Assembly: GCA_052168315.1 (NCBI GenBank)
Contig: JBQLZO010000062.1
Coordinates: 83,806 to 147,805, forward strand
Length of the DNA: 64,000 nt
Reading direction: 5' to 3'
Source of the DNA: JBQLZO01 sp052168315
GTDB taxonomy: Bacteria; Planctomycetota; Phycisphaerae; Phycisphaerales; UBA1924
Position numbers and translations under genes: made by a program. A model generated the notes under the pieces. The model made no database searches. It saw only the letters and a list, made by a program, of their open reading frames with translations, and had not been told where the DNA came from. Shown piece by piece: positions 52,532-61,895 of the stretch (its first letter is position 1; each line of letters opens with the position of its first letter).

Positions 52532-54304
52532 ATGCCCTGCCTGGTCTGCGTCCCACTGATGGTCGACGACCCCGACGCCGCGCTCCATGATGCTCGCCTC
52601 GCACGCGACGCCGGCGCCGACCTCGTCGAATACCGCATCGACCGACTCTTCGATCCCCACACCACACCCGACGCCCGCCACGACATCGCCCGACTCGCCG
52701 CCGAATCGCCACTCCCCTGCATCATCACCTGCCGATCCGCCGACGAGGGCGGCGAGTACGACGGGGATGATGACCACCGCATCGCCCTCTACCAGTGGCT
52801 CGCCACCGGCGCTGCCTCGGGCAACCCCGCCAACGCGCCGCGCTACCTCGACATCGAGCACGCCACCCTCGAACGCTCCGGCAACCTCCGCCAGAAAGTC
52901 CGCGCCGCCGTCGCCCACCCGCACCAGCCGCGCGACGACACCCAGACCGCCCTCGTCCTTTCAACCCACGACCACGAGGCCCGCCCCGCCGACCTCTACG
53001 CCCGCATCGCCCGCATGCGCGAAGAGCCCGCCGCCAGCATCATCAAGATCGCCTACCGCGCCCGCTCGCTGCGCGACAACCTCGACCTCTTCGACATCCT
53101 CGAAGAACGCGACCGACCCACCATCGCCCTCGGCATGGGCGAGTTCGGGCTCATGTCCCGCATCCTCGCGCCCAAGTTCAACGCCTTCCTCACCTTCGCC
53201 TCCCTCCGACCCGCCGAGACCACCGCCCCGGGACAGCCCACCATCGACGAACTGCTCAACCTCTACCGCTTCCGGTCCATCGACCGCGACACCCGCCTCT
53301 ACGCCGTCATCGGCTGGCCCGTCGCCCACTCCCTCTCACCAGCCCTGCACAACCCGCTCTTCCACGCCGCCAACCACAACGCCGTCTACCTCCCCCTCCC
53401 CATCCCACCCGAGTGGGAGCACTTCAAGGCCACCACCCTCGCCCTCCTCGACGCCCCACGCCTCCACTTCTCGGGCGCCAGCGTCACCGCGCCCCACAAG
53501 GAACACCTCCTCCGCCTCGCCATGGAGCTCGCCAGAGAAGACACATCCCGCCGCTGGATCATCGACCCCACGGCCCAACGCGCCGGCGCTGCCAACACCC
53601 TCGCAATAGACCCCATCACCGGCGATGCACGCATCCTCAACACCGATGCCAACGCCATCCTCCACCCCCTCCGCGGCGCGCTGAACAACCTCGGGCTCAT
53701 CCCTCCGCCCAACACCCCCCCGACCGCCAACTCCCCCGAAAAACCAAGCCTCGCGGGCATCTCCATCGGCATCCTCGGCGCCGGCGGCGCCGCCCGCGCC
53801 GCGGCCGCAGCCCTCGCCGCCGAGGGCGCCCGCATCACCATCTGCAACCGAACCCACGAACGCGCCCAGAACCTCGCCGCACGGCTCAACGCCGCCCTCT
53901 CCACGCCCAACATCGCCGCCCGCCCATGGGAAGACCGCGCCGACGCCCCCGTCCATGCCTGGATCAACACCACCACCCTCGGCATGCGCACGGATCCGGA
54001 CAAACCCCCGGATCCCGACGCAACGCCCCTGGCCCCCGCCGACCTCGACCGCGCCGCCGCCCTCCCCGCCCACCGCAACCACGAACGCTCCGAGGGGCTC
54101 CGCCTCCCGCTCATCTTCGAGACCATCTACGCCCCGCCCATCACCCCGCTCCTCGCCGCCGCCGGGCAGCGCGGGCTCGCCACCATCACCGGGCTCACCA
54201 TGTTCATCCGGCAGGCCGCCGCCCAGTCCCACGCCTGGACCGGAGCACACCCAAGCCTCACACAAATGCAGCGCATCCTTGACCAGAAACTCGAACGCAC
54301 TTGA
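52532..54304 (+). CDS. aroDE: Fused 3-dehydroquinate dehydratase (type I) / shikimate dehydrogenase
   Basis: A protein of 590 residues made of two enzymes of the shikimate pathway. Residues 1-245 are type I dehydroquinase: EYRIDRL, ITCR, LVLSTHD (His 146), IIKIAYRA (Schiff-base Lys172) and ALGMGEFG. Residues 250-590 are shikimate dehydrogenase: VIGWPVAHSLSPALHN (261-274), SGASVTAPHK (catalytic Lys 323), IGILGAGGAARAAAAAL (NADP Rossmann) and NTTTLGM. The same fusion is known from plants and chlamydiae. It should dehydrate 3-dehydroquinate and reduce the product to shikimate without release. It is followed 12 nt later by a membrane protein gene. Confidence 0.93.
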   Translation: MPCLVCVPLMVDDPDAALHDARLARDAGADLVEYRIDRLFDPHTTPDARHDIARLAAESPLPCIITCRSADEGGEYDGDDDHRIALYQWLATGAASGNPANAPRYLDIEHATLERSGNLRQKVRAAVAHPHQPRDDTQTALVLSTHDHEARPADLYARIARMREEPAASIIKIAYRARSLRDNLDLFDILEERDRPTIALGMGEFGLMSRILAPKFNAFLTFASLRPAETTAPGQPTIDELLNLYRFRSIDRDTRLYAVIGWPVAHSLSPALHNPLFHAANHNAVYLPLPIPPEWEHFKATTLALLDAPRLHFSGASVTAPHKEHLLRLAMELAREDTSRRWIIDPTAQRAGAANTLAIDPITGDARILNTDANAILHPLRGALNNLGLIPPPNTPPTANSPEKPSLAGISIGILGAGGAARAAAAALAAEGARITICNRTHERAQNLAARLNAALSTPNIAARPWEDRADAPVHAWINTTTLGMRTDPDKPPDPDATPLAPADLDRAAALPAHRNHERSEGLRLPLIFETIYAPPITPLLAAAGQRGLATITGLTMFIRQAAAQSHAWTGAHPSLTQMQRILDQKLERT

Positions 54305-54316
54305 GACCATCCCGCG

Positions 54317-54670
54317 ATGACCCTCCGCGAACCCGTCCGACATCCCAGGTCCTACGGCTTCTACATCGCGCTCGGGTGCGTCGACATCATCCTCACATGG
54401 TCGCTCCTCAAGGCCGGCGGCGCCGAGGCCAACGCCATCGCCGACTGGGCGTTCTCCCACCTCGGCATCACCGGCGGCGCCATGCTCAAGTTCGCCACCG
54501 TCACCATCTTCCTGCTCATCTGCGAGCACATCGCGCGCCACCGACCCCGCACCGCCGCCGTCCTCGCCCGGGCCGCCGTCGTCGCCGCGCTCTTCCCAGT
54601 CCTCATCGGGCTCAGCGTCATGCACGAGATGACCGAACTCGGCATCGCCGTCTCCATCCACATGTGGTAA
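54317..54670 (+). CDS. Small membrane protein (DUF5658-like)
   Basis: A protein of 117 residues with an ATG 12 nt after the aroDE stop. Three hydrophobic segments are visible: FYIALGCVDIILTWSLLKAG with an Asp inside the first, TGGAMLKFATVTIFLLICE, and LARAAVVAALFPVLIGLSVMH. The D...T...GAxEANA pattern of the first loop is shared by short DUF5658-type proteins. Function unknown. It probably shares the aroDE transcript. Confidence 0.65.
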   Translation: MTLREPVRHPRSYGFYIALGCVDIILTWSLLKAGGAEANAIADWAFSHLGITGGAMLKFATVTIFLLICEHIARHRPRTAAVLARAAVVAALFPVLIGLSVMHEMTELGIAVSIHMW

Positions 54671-54735
54671 CACCCCCCCAATCCCCCCTCGCCAAACGAC
54701 CTTCCAACCAAGCACGCGCCCGGCCCCACCCCCGC

Positions 54736-57639
54736 TCAATCCGCCACCGGCACCGCCGACGCCCCGGAACCCTCCTTCATCACCATCCGCACCATCTCCA
54801 TCATCCCCACCGCGCGCTGCCCCCGCGCCCGCCGCATCCGCCCCAGCTCGTACACCCGCCGCCACTGAGAAAACAACACCCCGTACGACCACCGCAGCGA
54901 CTTCCCCGGGTCGTACAGGTTCGTCGATTCCGACAGCGTCCCGTTCAGCTCCACGATTGCCAGCCCGCGACCGCCCATCAGGTCCTCATCCCGCTCGTAC
55001 CGCACATCGAAGCGCCCGAAGTCCAGCCCGCCCACGCCCCGCTCATCCGGTTCGAACGCCCGCGACAGCCGGTCGATCACCACCGTCAGCTCCGGCGTGA
55101 TCAGTGCGCTCCCATCCGTGAACATCGTCCCCTGCGCGTGGTTCCCCGCCTGCGCCAGCCGGATCCGCTCGCCGACGCCCGGCACCTCCTCCAGCCGATC
55201 CTCGAACCGCGCCAGGAAGGTCCGCGCCTGCAGCGAGTACCGCGGATGATCCCAGATCAGCCGCTCGATCGACCGCTCGCCATCGCCCTCGATCTCCGGG
55301 AATGACTTCACCGTGATTGAGAAGATGTGACCCGGCAGCTCCACCCCGCTCCCGTTCCCATCCCCACTCCCATCCGCGCCGCTCAGCCCGCGCGAAGGCA
55401 CCCGCGACCACAGGATCCCCGCCTCGCGCTCGCCCGGATGGAACCGCTGCACCTGCACCGGGCAACGCATGATCTCGAAGTACCGCTCCACATCCGCGCT
55501 GCTCCGCGCCACCTTCATCCCCGTCCCGCGCTGCGATGCATCCGGCTTCAGCACCACCGGGAACCCGCCGAAACGCGGATCCGCATCGATCAGGTTCAGC
55601 GCCCGCCGCGCACGCTCTTCCGCGCTCCCCTCCGCCGGGATCAGCTCCGAGTGCAGCACCCGCACCTCATCCTCGCCCAGCCCCGCCCGCTCCCGCGCCC
55701 GCGACAGACCCTCCAGGATCGCGTGCTTCGACTCGCCCACCACCCCACCGCCATGATCGATCCCCGGATTCGCGCAGGTGAACACCAAAGCGCCACCGTT
55801 CCGGACCGACTGGTACACCAGCCAGGGCACCAGCGGCGCATAGATCGCCCACATCGGCCAGAACTCACGGTGCAGCCACCGACGCAGATCCGAACGCAGC
55901 AGCTTCCGCCCGCTCGGCGTCACCTCGTACGACACCAGCTTCACCAGCCCCAGCAGGATCAGCAGCGACACCACGATCGCCACCGGCGCGTGGAAAATAT
56001 CCTGGAAGAACGACAGGATCGGCGGCCCCACCAGCGCCGTCAGACCCATCAGCAGCGGCGTCCAGATCAGCACCGCCACCACGAACCAGAACAGGAACGC
56101 CCACGCCCGGCGCCCCAGCATCCCCGCCGCCACATAGGTCGGAAGACGCGTCCCCGGCAGGCACCGCGACAGGAACACCGCCTTCGCAGTGTGCGCATCG
56201 AGCATCTTCGACCAGTGTTCCAGCGTCTTCTCAGGGATCCGCTTCCGGAAGAACCGGATCCGCAGCAGCCGGCGACCGAACACCCGCCCCAGCAGCCACA
56301 GCCCGATGTCTCCCGCCAGGATCCCCACCATCAGCCCGATGAACCCCACCCCGAGATCGAGCTGCCCGTTCACCACCAGCAGCGTCGTGATGATCACCGT
56401 CAGATCCTCGGACACCAGCGTCCCCAGCGCGATGATCAGCACCGCCAGCCACCACCGCGTCGTCCGCGTCGAGACCTCGTACCCCGCGATCGTCTGCGAC
56501 GCCGCGCCATCCCAGGGCGCAAAGTCCGCCACCCCCACGCGCACCGGAACGCCCAGCGCATCGTGACGAGCCGCGAACCCCGCGTGCGCCCGCACCCCCT
56601 GCTCGAACCCATCGCCGCGCGACATGCCGGGGCCGAGCACGAAGAAGTGCGAGTCATCCAGCATCAGCAGCCGCGATGGCCCCACCGCCCGATGATGCTC
56701 CTCGCTCACCCACGCCGGCACCAGCGGATCATCCCGCCCGTGCACGATCAGCGTCGGAACATCGAGCCCCTCCAGCACCCCCCGGATCGGACGCTGGTCG
56801 GTATCCCAGAAGTCACGCACGAACGCGTGCCGCACGCTCCGCGCCCCGAGCGCATTGAAATGCGGCACCAGCTCCGGAACCAGCACCACCCCGACATACC
56901 CCAGCGCGTACTTCGCGTGCTCGAAGAAGTAATCCCCCGAACCCTCGCCCTCCTGCATCCCCACCGAACTCAGCAGCGTCAGCGACGCGATCCGTGATGG
57001 CGACATCGCCGCGCACCAGATCGCCGCCCCGCCACCCTGCGAGAACCCCGCCACATGCGCCCGCTCGATCCCCAGCGCATCCATCGCCCCCAGCACATAC
57101 CCCGCGTTCGCCCGCAGCGAGTACGAACGCACCCACGACTCCGACGCCCCGTACCCCGGACGATCCAGCGCGTACACCTCGAACCCCGCGGATGCCAGCC
57201 GCGACGCCCACGCCTCGAACTCGGCCCCGCCGCCCGATGGACTCCCGTGCACCAGCACCACCGGCCAGCGCTGCGCTCGAACCCCCTCCGAGGCGCCCCA
57301 CCGCCACAGCGCCAAACGAACCCGCCCGCCGCCCGCATCCAGCGACCCATCACGCGCCCGCTCGCCCACCTCCACGAACACCCGCTCCGCACCCTCGGGC
57401 GCACCCCCCGACATCGCATCCATCACGAACCGCGGGTTCCACACCGCGATCACCACATGCGATGCCAGCAGCAGCAGCAGGTACACCCGCACGAATCGGC
57501 TCCGCGCGGCCCATCCAATCCCGCGACGAACCCATCCGCCCCGCACCCCGCCACCACCGCCCGCGCCGACCGCCACGCCATCCCCATCCCGCGAAGGCCC
57601 GCCGCTCCCATCGCCCTCGCCTGCGCCGCCGCCGCTCAT
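54736..57639 (-). CDS. Alpha/beta hydrolase - DedA (VTT) - ATP-grasp triple-domain membrane protein
   Basis: A protein of 967 residues. Gly-rich N-terminus (1-35) and one membrane helix (about 50-67). Domain 1 (125-345): alpha/beta hydrolase with VLVHGSPSG (oxyanion), nucleophile elbow GFSQGG (Ser200), GRDDP (Asp303/304) and DDSHFF (His331), a complete triad. Domain 2 (about 395-570): DedA/VTT membrane domain, including EDLTVIITTLLV, ILAGDIGLWLLGRVFGRR, FLSRCLPGTRLPTYVAAGM and four or more helices. Domain 3 (610-925): ATP-grasp, with VVLKPDASQRGTGMKVA (Lys698), later acidic ligands and IVELNG (Glu897, Asn899). DedA proteins flip polyprenyl phosphate or phospholipids; ATP-grasp enzymes join a carboxylate to an amine. 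Start ATG overlaps the upstream NRDE stop. The joint function is unknown. Confidence 0.85.
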   Translation of the reverse strand: MSGGGAGEGDGSGGPSRDGDGVAVGAGGGGGVRGGWVRRGIGWAARSRFVRVYLLLLLASHVVIAVWNPRFVMDAMSGGAPEGAERVFVEVGERARDGSLDAGGGRVRLALWRWGASEGVRAQRWPVVLVHGSPSGGGAEFEAWASRLASAGFEVYALDRPGYGASESWVRSYSLRANAGYVLGAMDALGIERAHVAGFSQGGGAAIWCAAMSPSRIASLTLLSSVGMQEGEGSGDYFFEHAKYALGYVGVVLVPELVPHFNALGARSVRHAFVRDFWDTDQRPIRGVLEGLDVPTLIVHGRDDPLVPAWVSEEHHRAVGPSRLLMLDDSHFFVLGPGMSRGDGFEQGVRAHAGFAARHDALGVPVRVGVADFAPWDGAASQTIAGYEVSTRTTRWWLAVLIIALGTLVSEDLTVIITTLLVVNGQLDLGVGFIGLMVGILAGDIGLWLLGRVFGRRLLRIRFFRKRIPEKTLEHWSKMLDAHTAKAVFLSRCLPGTRLPTYVAAGMLGRRAWAFLFWFVVAVLIWTPLLMGLTALVGPPILSFFQDIFHAPVAIVVSLLILLGLVKLVSYEVTPSGRKLLRSDLRRWLHREFWPMWAIYAPLVPWLVYQSVRNGGALVFTCANPGIDHGGGVVGESKHAILEGLSRARERAGLGEDEVRVLHSELIPAEGSAEERARRALNLIDADPRFGGFPVVLKPDASQRGTGMKVARSSADVERYFEIMRCPVQVQRFHPGEREAGILWSRVPSRGLSGADGSGDGNGSGVELPGHIFSITVKSFPEIEGDGERSIERLIWDHPRYSLQARTFLARFEDRLEEVPGVGERIRLAQAGNHAQGTMFTDGSALITPELTVVIDRLSRAFEPDERGVGGLDFGRFDVRYERDEDLMGGRGLAIVELNGTLSESTNLYDPGKSLRWSYGVLFSQWRRVYELGRMRRARGQRAVGMMEMVRMVMKEGSGASAVPVAD

Positions 57640-58430
57640 GCCGTCTCGCCCGATCGACGCGAAACAAAGGTCGTCGCACGCGTCACCACGACGCCCGCCA
57701 CCGACACCTCGTGCACCCCGCCATCATCCCGGTGCGCCACCCGCACGCTCCCATCGCCGCCCGCCTCCAGCGTCGTCACCGACACCGTCCGCGCATCGTC
57801 GCGCTCCATCCACACGCTGATCTCCGGACGATCCTCCCACCGATGACCATGGAACGCATCCTGCGCCTCGGGCGACACCCCGTGCTCGCCGATCCACCCC
57901 TCCCACAACTCCAGCCGCGGCGCGGCCCGCTCATCGCCCAGCCCCGACGACACAAAGCACCGCGCACCAAGCTCCCACGAAGCGCCCGTCGCCGCACGCC
58001 CATCCCACCGGTACTCCACCACCTCCGCCGAGTCCGCCGCCACGATCCGGAACGGCATGAACCGCTCCAGATCCGACCGATCCAGCCGCTCCAGCACCGC
58101 CCCCGCCGACACCGAATCGATCAGGCTCGGAATCAGCAGCCCGCGCGACACCATCCCATCACGCCCCCCCCCAACACCCCCCCCATCACCCGCACCCGAA
58201 CCCCGCTCATCCACCAGGTTCACATTCAGCAGCGACACGCACAGCCCGCGCGAAGAAGCGCCCACCCAGGTCCCGCCGCCCACCGGATCCAACGGCCAGC
58301 CCGCCACCAATCCCCCGCGCAGCTCACGCACCCGCGGGGGCTCCGAACGCGCCCGGGTGCGAAGCTCGTCGCGGCTCGACACCAGCCGAACACCACCATC
58401 AGCAAGCGGGATGACCGTCACCGTGCACAT
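57636..58430 (-). CDS. NRDE/TANGO2 family protein
   Basis: A protein of 264 residues. It starts MCTVTVIPLADGGVRLVSSRDELRTRARSEPP, the family N-terminus: Cys2 in the MCT sequence and the NRDE box (here SRDE). WPLDPVGGGTWVGASSRGLCVSLLNV is the second signature. TANGO2 homologues are linked to heme or lipid handling, and the fold is of the Ntn-hydrolase type, with Cys2 as possible nucleophile. The stop overlaps the fusion gene start (ATGA), so the products are made together. Confidence 0.88.
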   Translation of the reverse strand: MCTVTVIPLADGGVRLVSSRDELRTRARSEPPRVRELRGGLVAGWPLDPVGGGTWVGASSRGLCVSLLNVNLVDERGSGAGDGGGVGGGRDGMVSRGLLIPSLIDSVSAGAVLERLDRSDLERFMPFRIVAADSAEVVEYRWDGRAATGASWELGARCFVSSGLGDERAAPRLELWEGWIGEHGVSPEAQDAFHGHRWEDRPEISVWMERDDARTVSVTTLEAGGDGSVRVAHRDDGGVHEVSVAGVVVTRATTFVSRRSGETA

Positions 58431-58509
58431 AACCAGCCTTCACTCACACGCGCCGCCCCATCATCCTTCAACGCTCCCGCATCACACCGGATCGCCCGCC
58501 GCGCCCCGC

Positions 58510-59070
58510 TCACCCCTTCCGCCCACACTCGTGCTCCACCGTCGAGGGCGCCTTCCCGAACCCCGCCGCCACCGGCAGCCCGAACTCACGGGCGATCGCA
58601 CCCACCATCGCATGATGATGGATCGCGTGATGCGCTGCGAACGCCAGCTCACGCTCCAGCGTCGAAGGCAGCTCCGCCATCGTCCCATCCGAAGCCACCA
58701 TCACCCGCACCATCACCCCCCCCGACTCTCCCCCCACATCCCCGACCGCGTCCCCACCACATCCGCCCACACCCTCCAGCGCCCCCAGCAGCGACTCCAC
58801 CTCCTCGATCGCGCTCGCACGCTCCGTCTCCACCGGCGTCGCCCGCGCCCGACGGTCATAGTCGATCACGGCCCCGCCCTCCAGCCAGCGCAGCGCCGCC
58901 GAGAAGTGATCCAGCGCGTGCCGCACATGCTGCCCGATCGACGATCCGCCCATCGCCACGCTCGGACGAACAAACGACGCCTGATCGATCCCCCTCAAAA
59001 ACGACCCGCACTGCTCCAGCACTCCACGGCACGACGCCACCACCGCCGCCGTCGCCGCCTCGCCCCGCAT
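58510..59070 (-). CDS. DinB-family four-helix protein
   Basis: A protein of 186 residues from the ATG at 59070; a GTG at 59139 would add 23 low-complexity residues. GSSIGQHVRHALDHFSAALRWLE (His48 and flanking His) and the later HHAIHHHAMVGAIAREFG provide the His triad that binds Zn or Ni in DinB/YfiT proteins. These are often thiol-dependent S-transferases (for example bacillithiol or mycothiol). Substrate unknown. It lies 79 nt upstream of the NRDE gene on the same strand. Confidence 0.78.
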   Translation of the reverse strand: MRGEAATAAVVASCRGVLEQCGSFLRGIDQASFVRPSVAMGGSSIGQHVRHALDHFSAALRWLEGGAVIDYDRRARATPVETERASAIEEVESLLGALEGVGGCGGDAVGDVGGESGGVMVRVMVASDGTMAELPSTLERELAFAAHHAIHHHAMVGAIAREFGLPVAAGFGKAPSTVEHECGRKG

Positions 59071-59378
59071 CGAGCACGCCCCACCACCCGCCGCCCCACC
59101 CGCCGCCGACTTCGACTCCGCCGCAACGCTGCTCTTCACCGGCCACCCGCTTCCTGAGCCCCGCCCGGGGCCCGCTGCTCGATCAACCAACCAATCCCCA
59201 ACCCCTTCCACAATCCCGCGGCCCCGCCCCAATGTTGGCACGCACAAACCAACGCGCCCAGAGTGTCCACCATCCACCCCCGCCAAACAAGCCCACCACC
59301 GCGATTCCGACCCACCCCACCCCCGGCTCACCCTTCTTCCCCGCGCCCCGCGCCCGATTCCACGCCCCCGCCGCCACT
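59071..59378. other. 308-bp gap upstream of the DinB gene
   Basis: It includes the alternative GTG start of the DinB gene at 59139. Otherwise C-rich with runs of CCAACCAATCC; no gene or promoter is clear. Confidence 0.4.
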
Positions 59379-60098
59379 TCACCCGGCACGATTCCCCACA
59401 CCCCCATCCAGTCCGATCTCCACGAGCGGCAGATCCGCCCCCATCGCCACACGCCGCGCCTTCTCACGCACCCGATGCTCCGGCCAACCCTCCAGCACCA
59501 CCAGCGAACCACCGACCCGCTCCCCATCCGACCCCGCCGCCGAGCACCGCAACCGCACCCGCCAGGTCATCCGCTCCAGCGTGTCCCCGTGCCGCCGCAT
59601 CTCCCCGGGCCTGAACTCCACGCCCTCCGCCCGCGCCGATCCATCGCCCGGCACAGTCCACCGCGCCCCCTCGCTCCTCAGCGCGCCCCCCGGCACCGCG
59701 ATCCAAAGCCGCGAACCGCTCAGGTTCGACACCCACCAGCACGCCAGGCTGATCGCGCTGAAAATCCCCACCAGCAGCAACACCACCAGCCAGCCCACCA
59801 CACCGTTCACGCTCCCGCCGACGATCACCATCGACAGGAACACCACCGCGAGCACCCCGAACACAATCGAAACACCCTTCAACAGCACCGCCGGCACCAC
59901 ACCCCCCACCAGCTCCACCTCCCCGCCGCCGCCACCACCCCCATCAGATCCATCCCCACGCCCACGCCCACCACCACGCCCCACCCGGATCTCCAGCGCA
60001 GCGCTCGTCGTCGACCAGATCTCCTGCTCGCGGAACCCGGGCATCGCATCGCCCGAGCGCACCGCCGGTCCCGCACCGTCGTTCGTTCGTTCGCTCAT
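59379..60098 (-). CDS. Two-helix membrane protein, unknown function
   Basis: A protein of 239 residues. A Gly/Asp/Arg-rich cytoplasmic-looking N-terminal part (35-62) is followed by helices at about 68-95 and 98-122 and a C-terminal beta-rich soluble domain (125-235: RLWIAVPGGALR, WTVPGDG, WRVRLRCSAAG). No family is recognised. The start overlaps the GH3 stop by 4 nt (ATGA), so it is translated with it and may be a membrane partner of the GH3 enzyme (inference). Confidence 0.68.
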   Translation of the reverse strand: MSERTNDGAGPAVRSGDAMPGFREQEIWSTTSAALEIRVGRGGGRGRGDGSDGGGGGGGEVELVGGVVPAVLLKGVSIVFGVLAVVFLSMVIVGGSVNGVVGWLVVLLLVGIFSAISLACWWVSNLSGSRLWIAVPGGALRSEGARWTVPGDGSARAEGVEFRPGEMRRHGDTLERMTWRVRLRCSAAGSDGERVGGSLVVLEGWPEHRVREKARRVAMGADLPLVEIGLDGGVGNRAG

Positions 60099-61795
60099 GG
60101 GGCAGCGTACGCGGCGTTCGCATCCACCGACTGCTCATCCGGCGGAAGCCCCGCCCGACGCCGAACACCATCCACATACTCACGATGGTTTGCGCACCGC
60201 GGGCACTTGTTCTGACCGCCCAGCTTCCCACGGCTGAACATCCAGTCATGGAAGGTCCCGGGCGGCACCGTCGTCACCGTCGCCATCGCCATCCCCATGT
60301 CACCACGCCGCTTCGTGTCGTAATCCACATTCATCCGGCGCAGCGCCGCATCGAACGCCGCGCGGAATCGCGACACCCGCTCGCCCACCTCGCCAGGCCA
60401 CTCCACCACCAGCTCCAACCCCGCCCGCCGCCGCGGCGTCGGATACACCGGCCCGGCCGTGAACTCACCGATCAGGCCCCCCACCTCATCCCGCGCCGCG
60501 ACCACCGCGTTCTCGATCTCCTCCACGATCAGGTTCTCACCGAACGCGTTCACGAAGTGACGATGCCGCCCAACGATCCGCAGCCGCGGCGGACCGATCT
60601 GCTCCGCCCGCCCGCCGCGCACCGGAACCGTGTCGAACACCACCACATCACCGATCACATACCGCCACAGCCCCGCGCAGGTGCTCATCGTCACCACATA
60701 CCGAACACCCGGCTCCACCTCATCGCACGCAAACGCCGACGCCGACTCCGACCCCACCTCCTCCAGCGGGACGAACTCGTAGTACACGCCGTGGTCCATG
60801 CACAGGCGCAGCCCCGGATCGCCCGGCGTGTCCTGCATCGCGATGAATCCCTCCGACGCCGGGTACACCTCCAGCCGCGCCGGCACATCCACCGTCGCAT
60901 CGCCCGACCACGCCTGCCGCACCCGCGGATCGAACGGCGGATACCGCACGCCCCCGTGCACGAACAACGACAGGTTCGGCCACACATCGCGCAGGCACGA
61001 GGCGCGCCCGCCACCCGCCCGCACCACCTCCAGCACCTTCTCGAACAGCACCAGCGACCACGAGGCCATCCCCGAGATGAACCGGATGTCCTGCCCAGCG
61101 CACTCACGGGCCATCGCCTCGATCTTCGCCGGCCAGTCCTCCATCAACGCGATGTCCTTCCCCGGCGCGTACACCTCCGTCAGAGGCCACCGGATCAACG
61201 GCGTCACCAGCCCCGACAGATCGCCCGTCCGGATCCCGTGCTCGTTCGTCTCAACGCTCGTCGATCCCCCGAGAAACAGCATCCGCCCGCCGAACACCCC
61301 CGGCACACTCACCGACCGCGAGCGATCCACGCGCCCGTAGTTCGCCGCGTGGCAGAAGATGTCGAACGCCGCCTTCCGGTTCGCCGACATCATCTCCGAA
61401 GACACCGGGATGTACTTCTGCCCACCCGTCGTCCCCGAGGTCTGCGCCCAGTCCATCACCACGCCGGGCCAGGTCACATCCGGCTCCCCACCCTCGCGCA
61501 TCCGCGCCATCCGAGCCCGGAACGCCTCATAGTCCGCCAGCGGCACGGCCTCCCGGTACGCCCGCCGCCGCTCATCGCCCGGCAGCTCCACCAGCCGCGC
61601 GAAATCACACTCACGCCCAAACTCCGTCCCCGCCGCCTTCCTCAGCAGCCCCCTGAGCACCCCATCCTGCACCCGCCCGGCGTGATCCGTCCACCACCCC
61701 CGATCCGCCAGCGACCGGCGACGAGACCACAACATCCCCATCAGCCCCGCACCGATCAGCCCCGTCCAAGACCCGCTCCGCGAGGATCCACCCAT
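60095..61795 (-). CDS. GH3-family acyl-adenylating enzyme
   Basis: A protein of 566 residues with GAGGG 9 nt before the ATG. The ATP loop QTSGTTGGQKYIPVS (118-132) and the C-terminal YVIGDVVVFDT and EVYPASEGFIAMQ match GH3 (auxin-responsive) proteins of the ANL adenylating superfamily. VQDGVLRGLLRKAAGTEFGRE is the typical start. Plant GH3 enzymes activate a carboxylic acid as the acyl-adenylate and join it to an amino acid; bacterial members are little studied. The C-terminal end has CPRC. Acid and amine are unknown. It is followed in the same transcript by the membrane protein at 59379. Confidence 0.88.
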   Translation of the reverse strand: MGGSSRSGSWTGLIGAGLMGMLWSRRRSLADRGWWTDHAGRVQDGVLRGLLRKAAGTEFGRECDFARLVELPGDERRRAYREAVPLADYEAFRARMARMREGGEPDVTWPGVVMDWAQTSGTTGGQKYIPVSSEMMSANRKAAFDIFCHAANYGRVDRSRSVSVPGVFGGRMLFLGGSTSVETNEHGIRTGDLSGLVTPLIRWPLTEVYAPGKDIALMEDWPAKIEAMARECAGQDIRFISGMASWSLVLFEKVLEVVRAGGGRASCLRDVWPNLSLFVHGGVRYPPFDPRVRQAWSGDATVDVPARLEVYPASEGFIAMQDTPGDPGLRLCMDHGVYYEFVPLEEVGSESASAFACDEVEPGVRYVVTMSTCAGLWRYVIGDVVVFDTVPVRGGRAEQIGPPRLRIVGRHRHFVNAFGENLIVEEIENAVVAARDEVGGLIGEFTAGPVYPTPRRRAGLELVVEWPGEVGERVSRFRAAFDAALRRMNVDYDTKRRGDMGMAMATVTTVPPGTFHDWMFSRGKLGGQNKCPRCANHREYVDGVRRRAGLPPDEQSVDANAAYAAP

Positions 61796-61895
61796 CGATG
61801 CGCCCTCGATTCACCCCCCCCAACCCCCGCCATCGACAGACCTGCCACGAACCGACCTCACAAACCAACGCCCCGATCCACACCCCGCATCCCCT

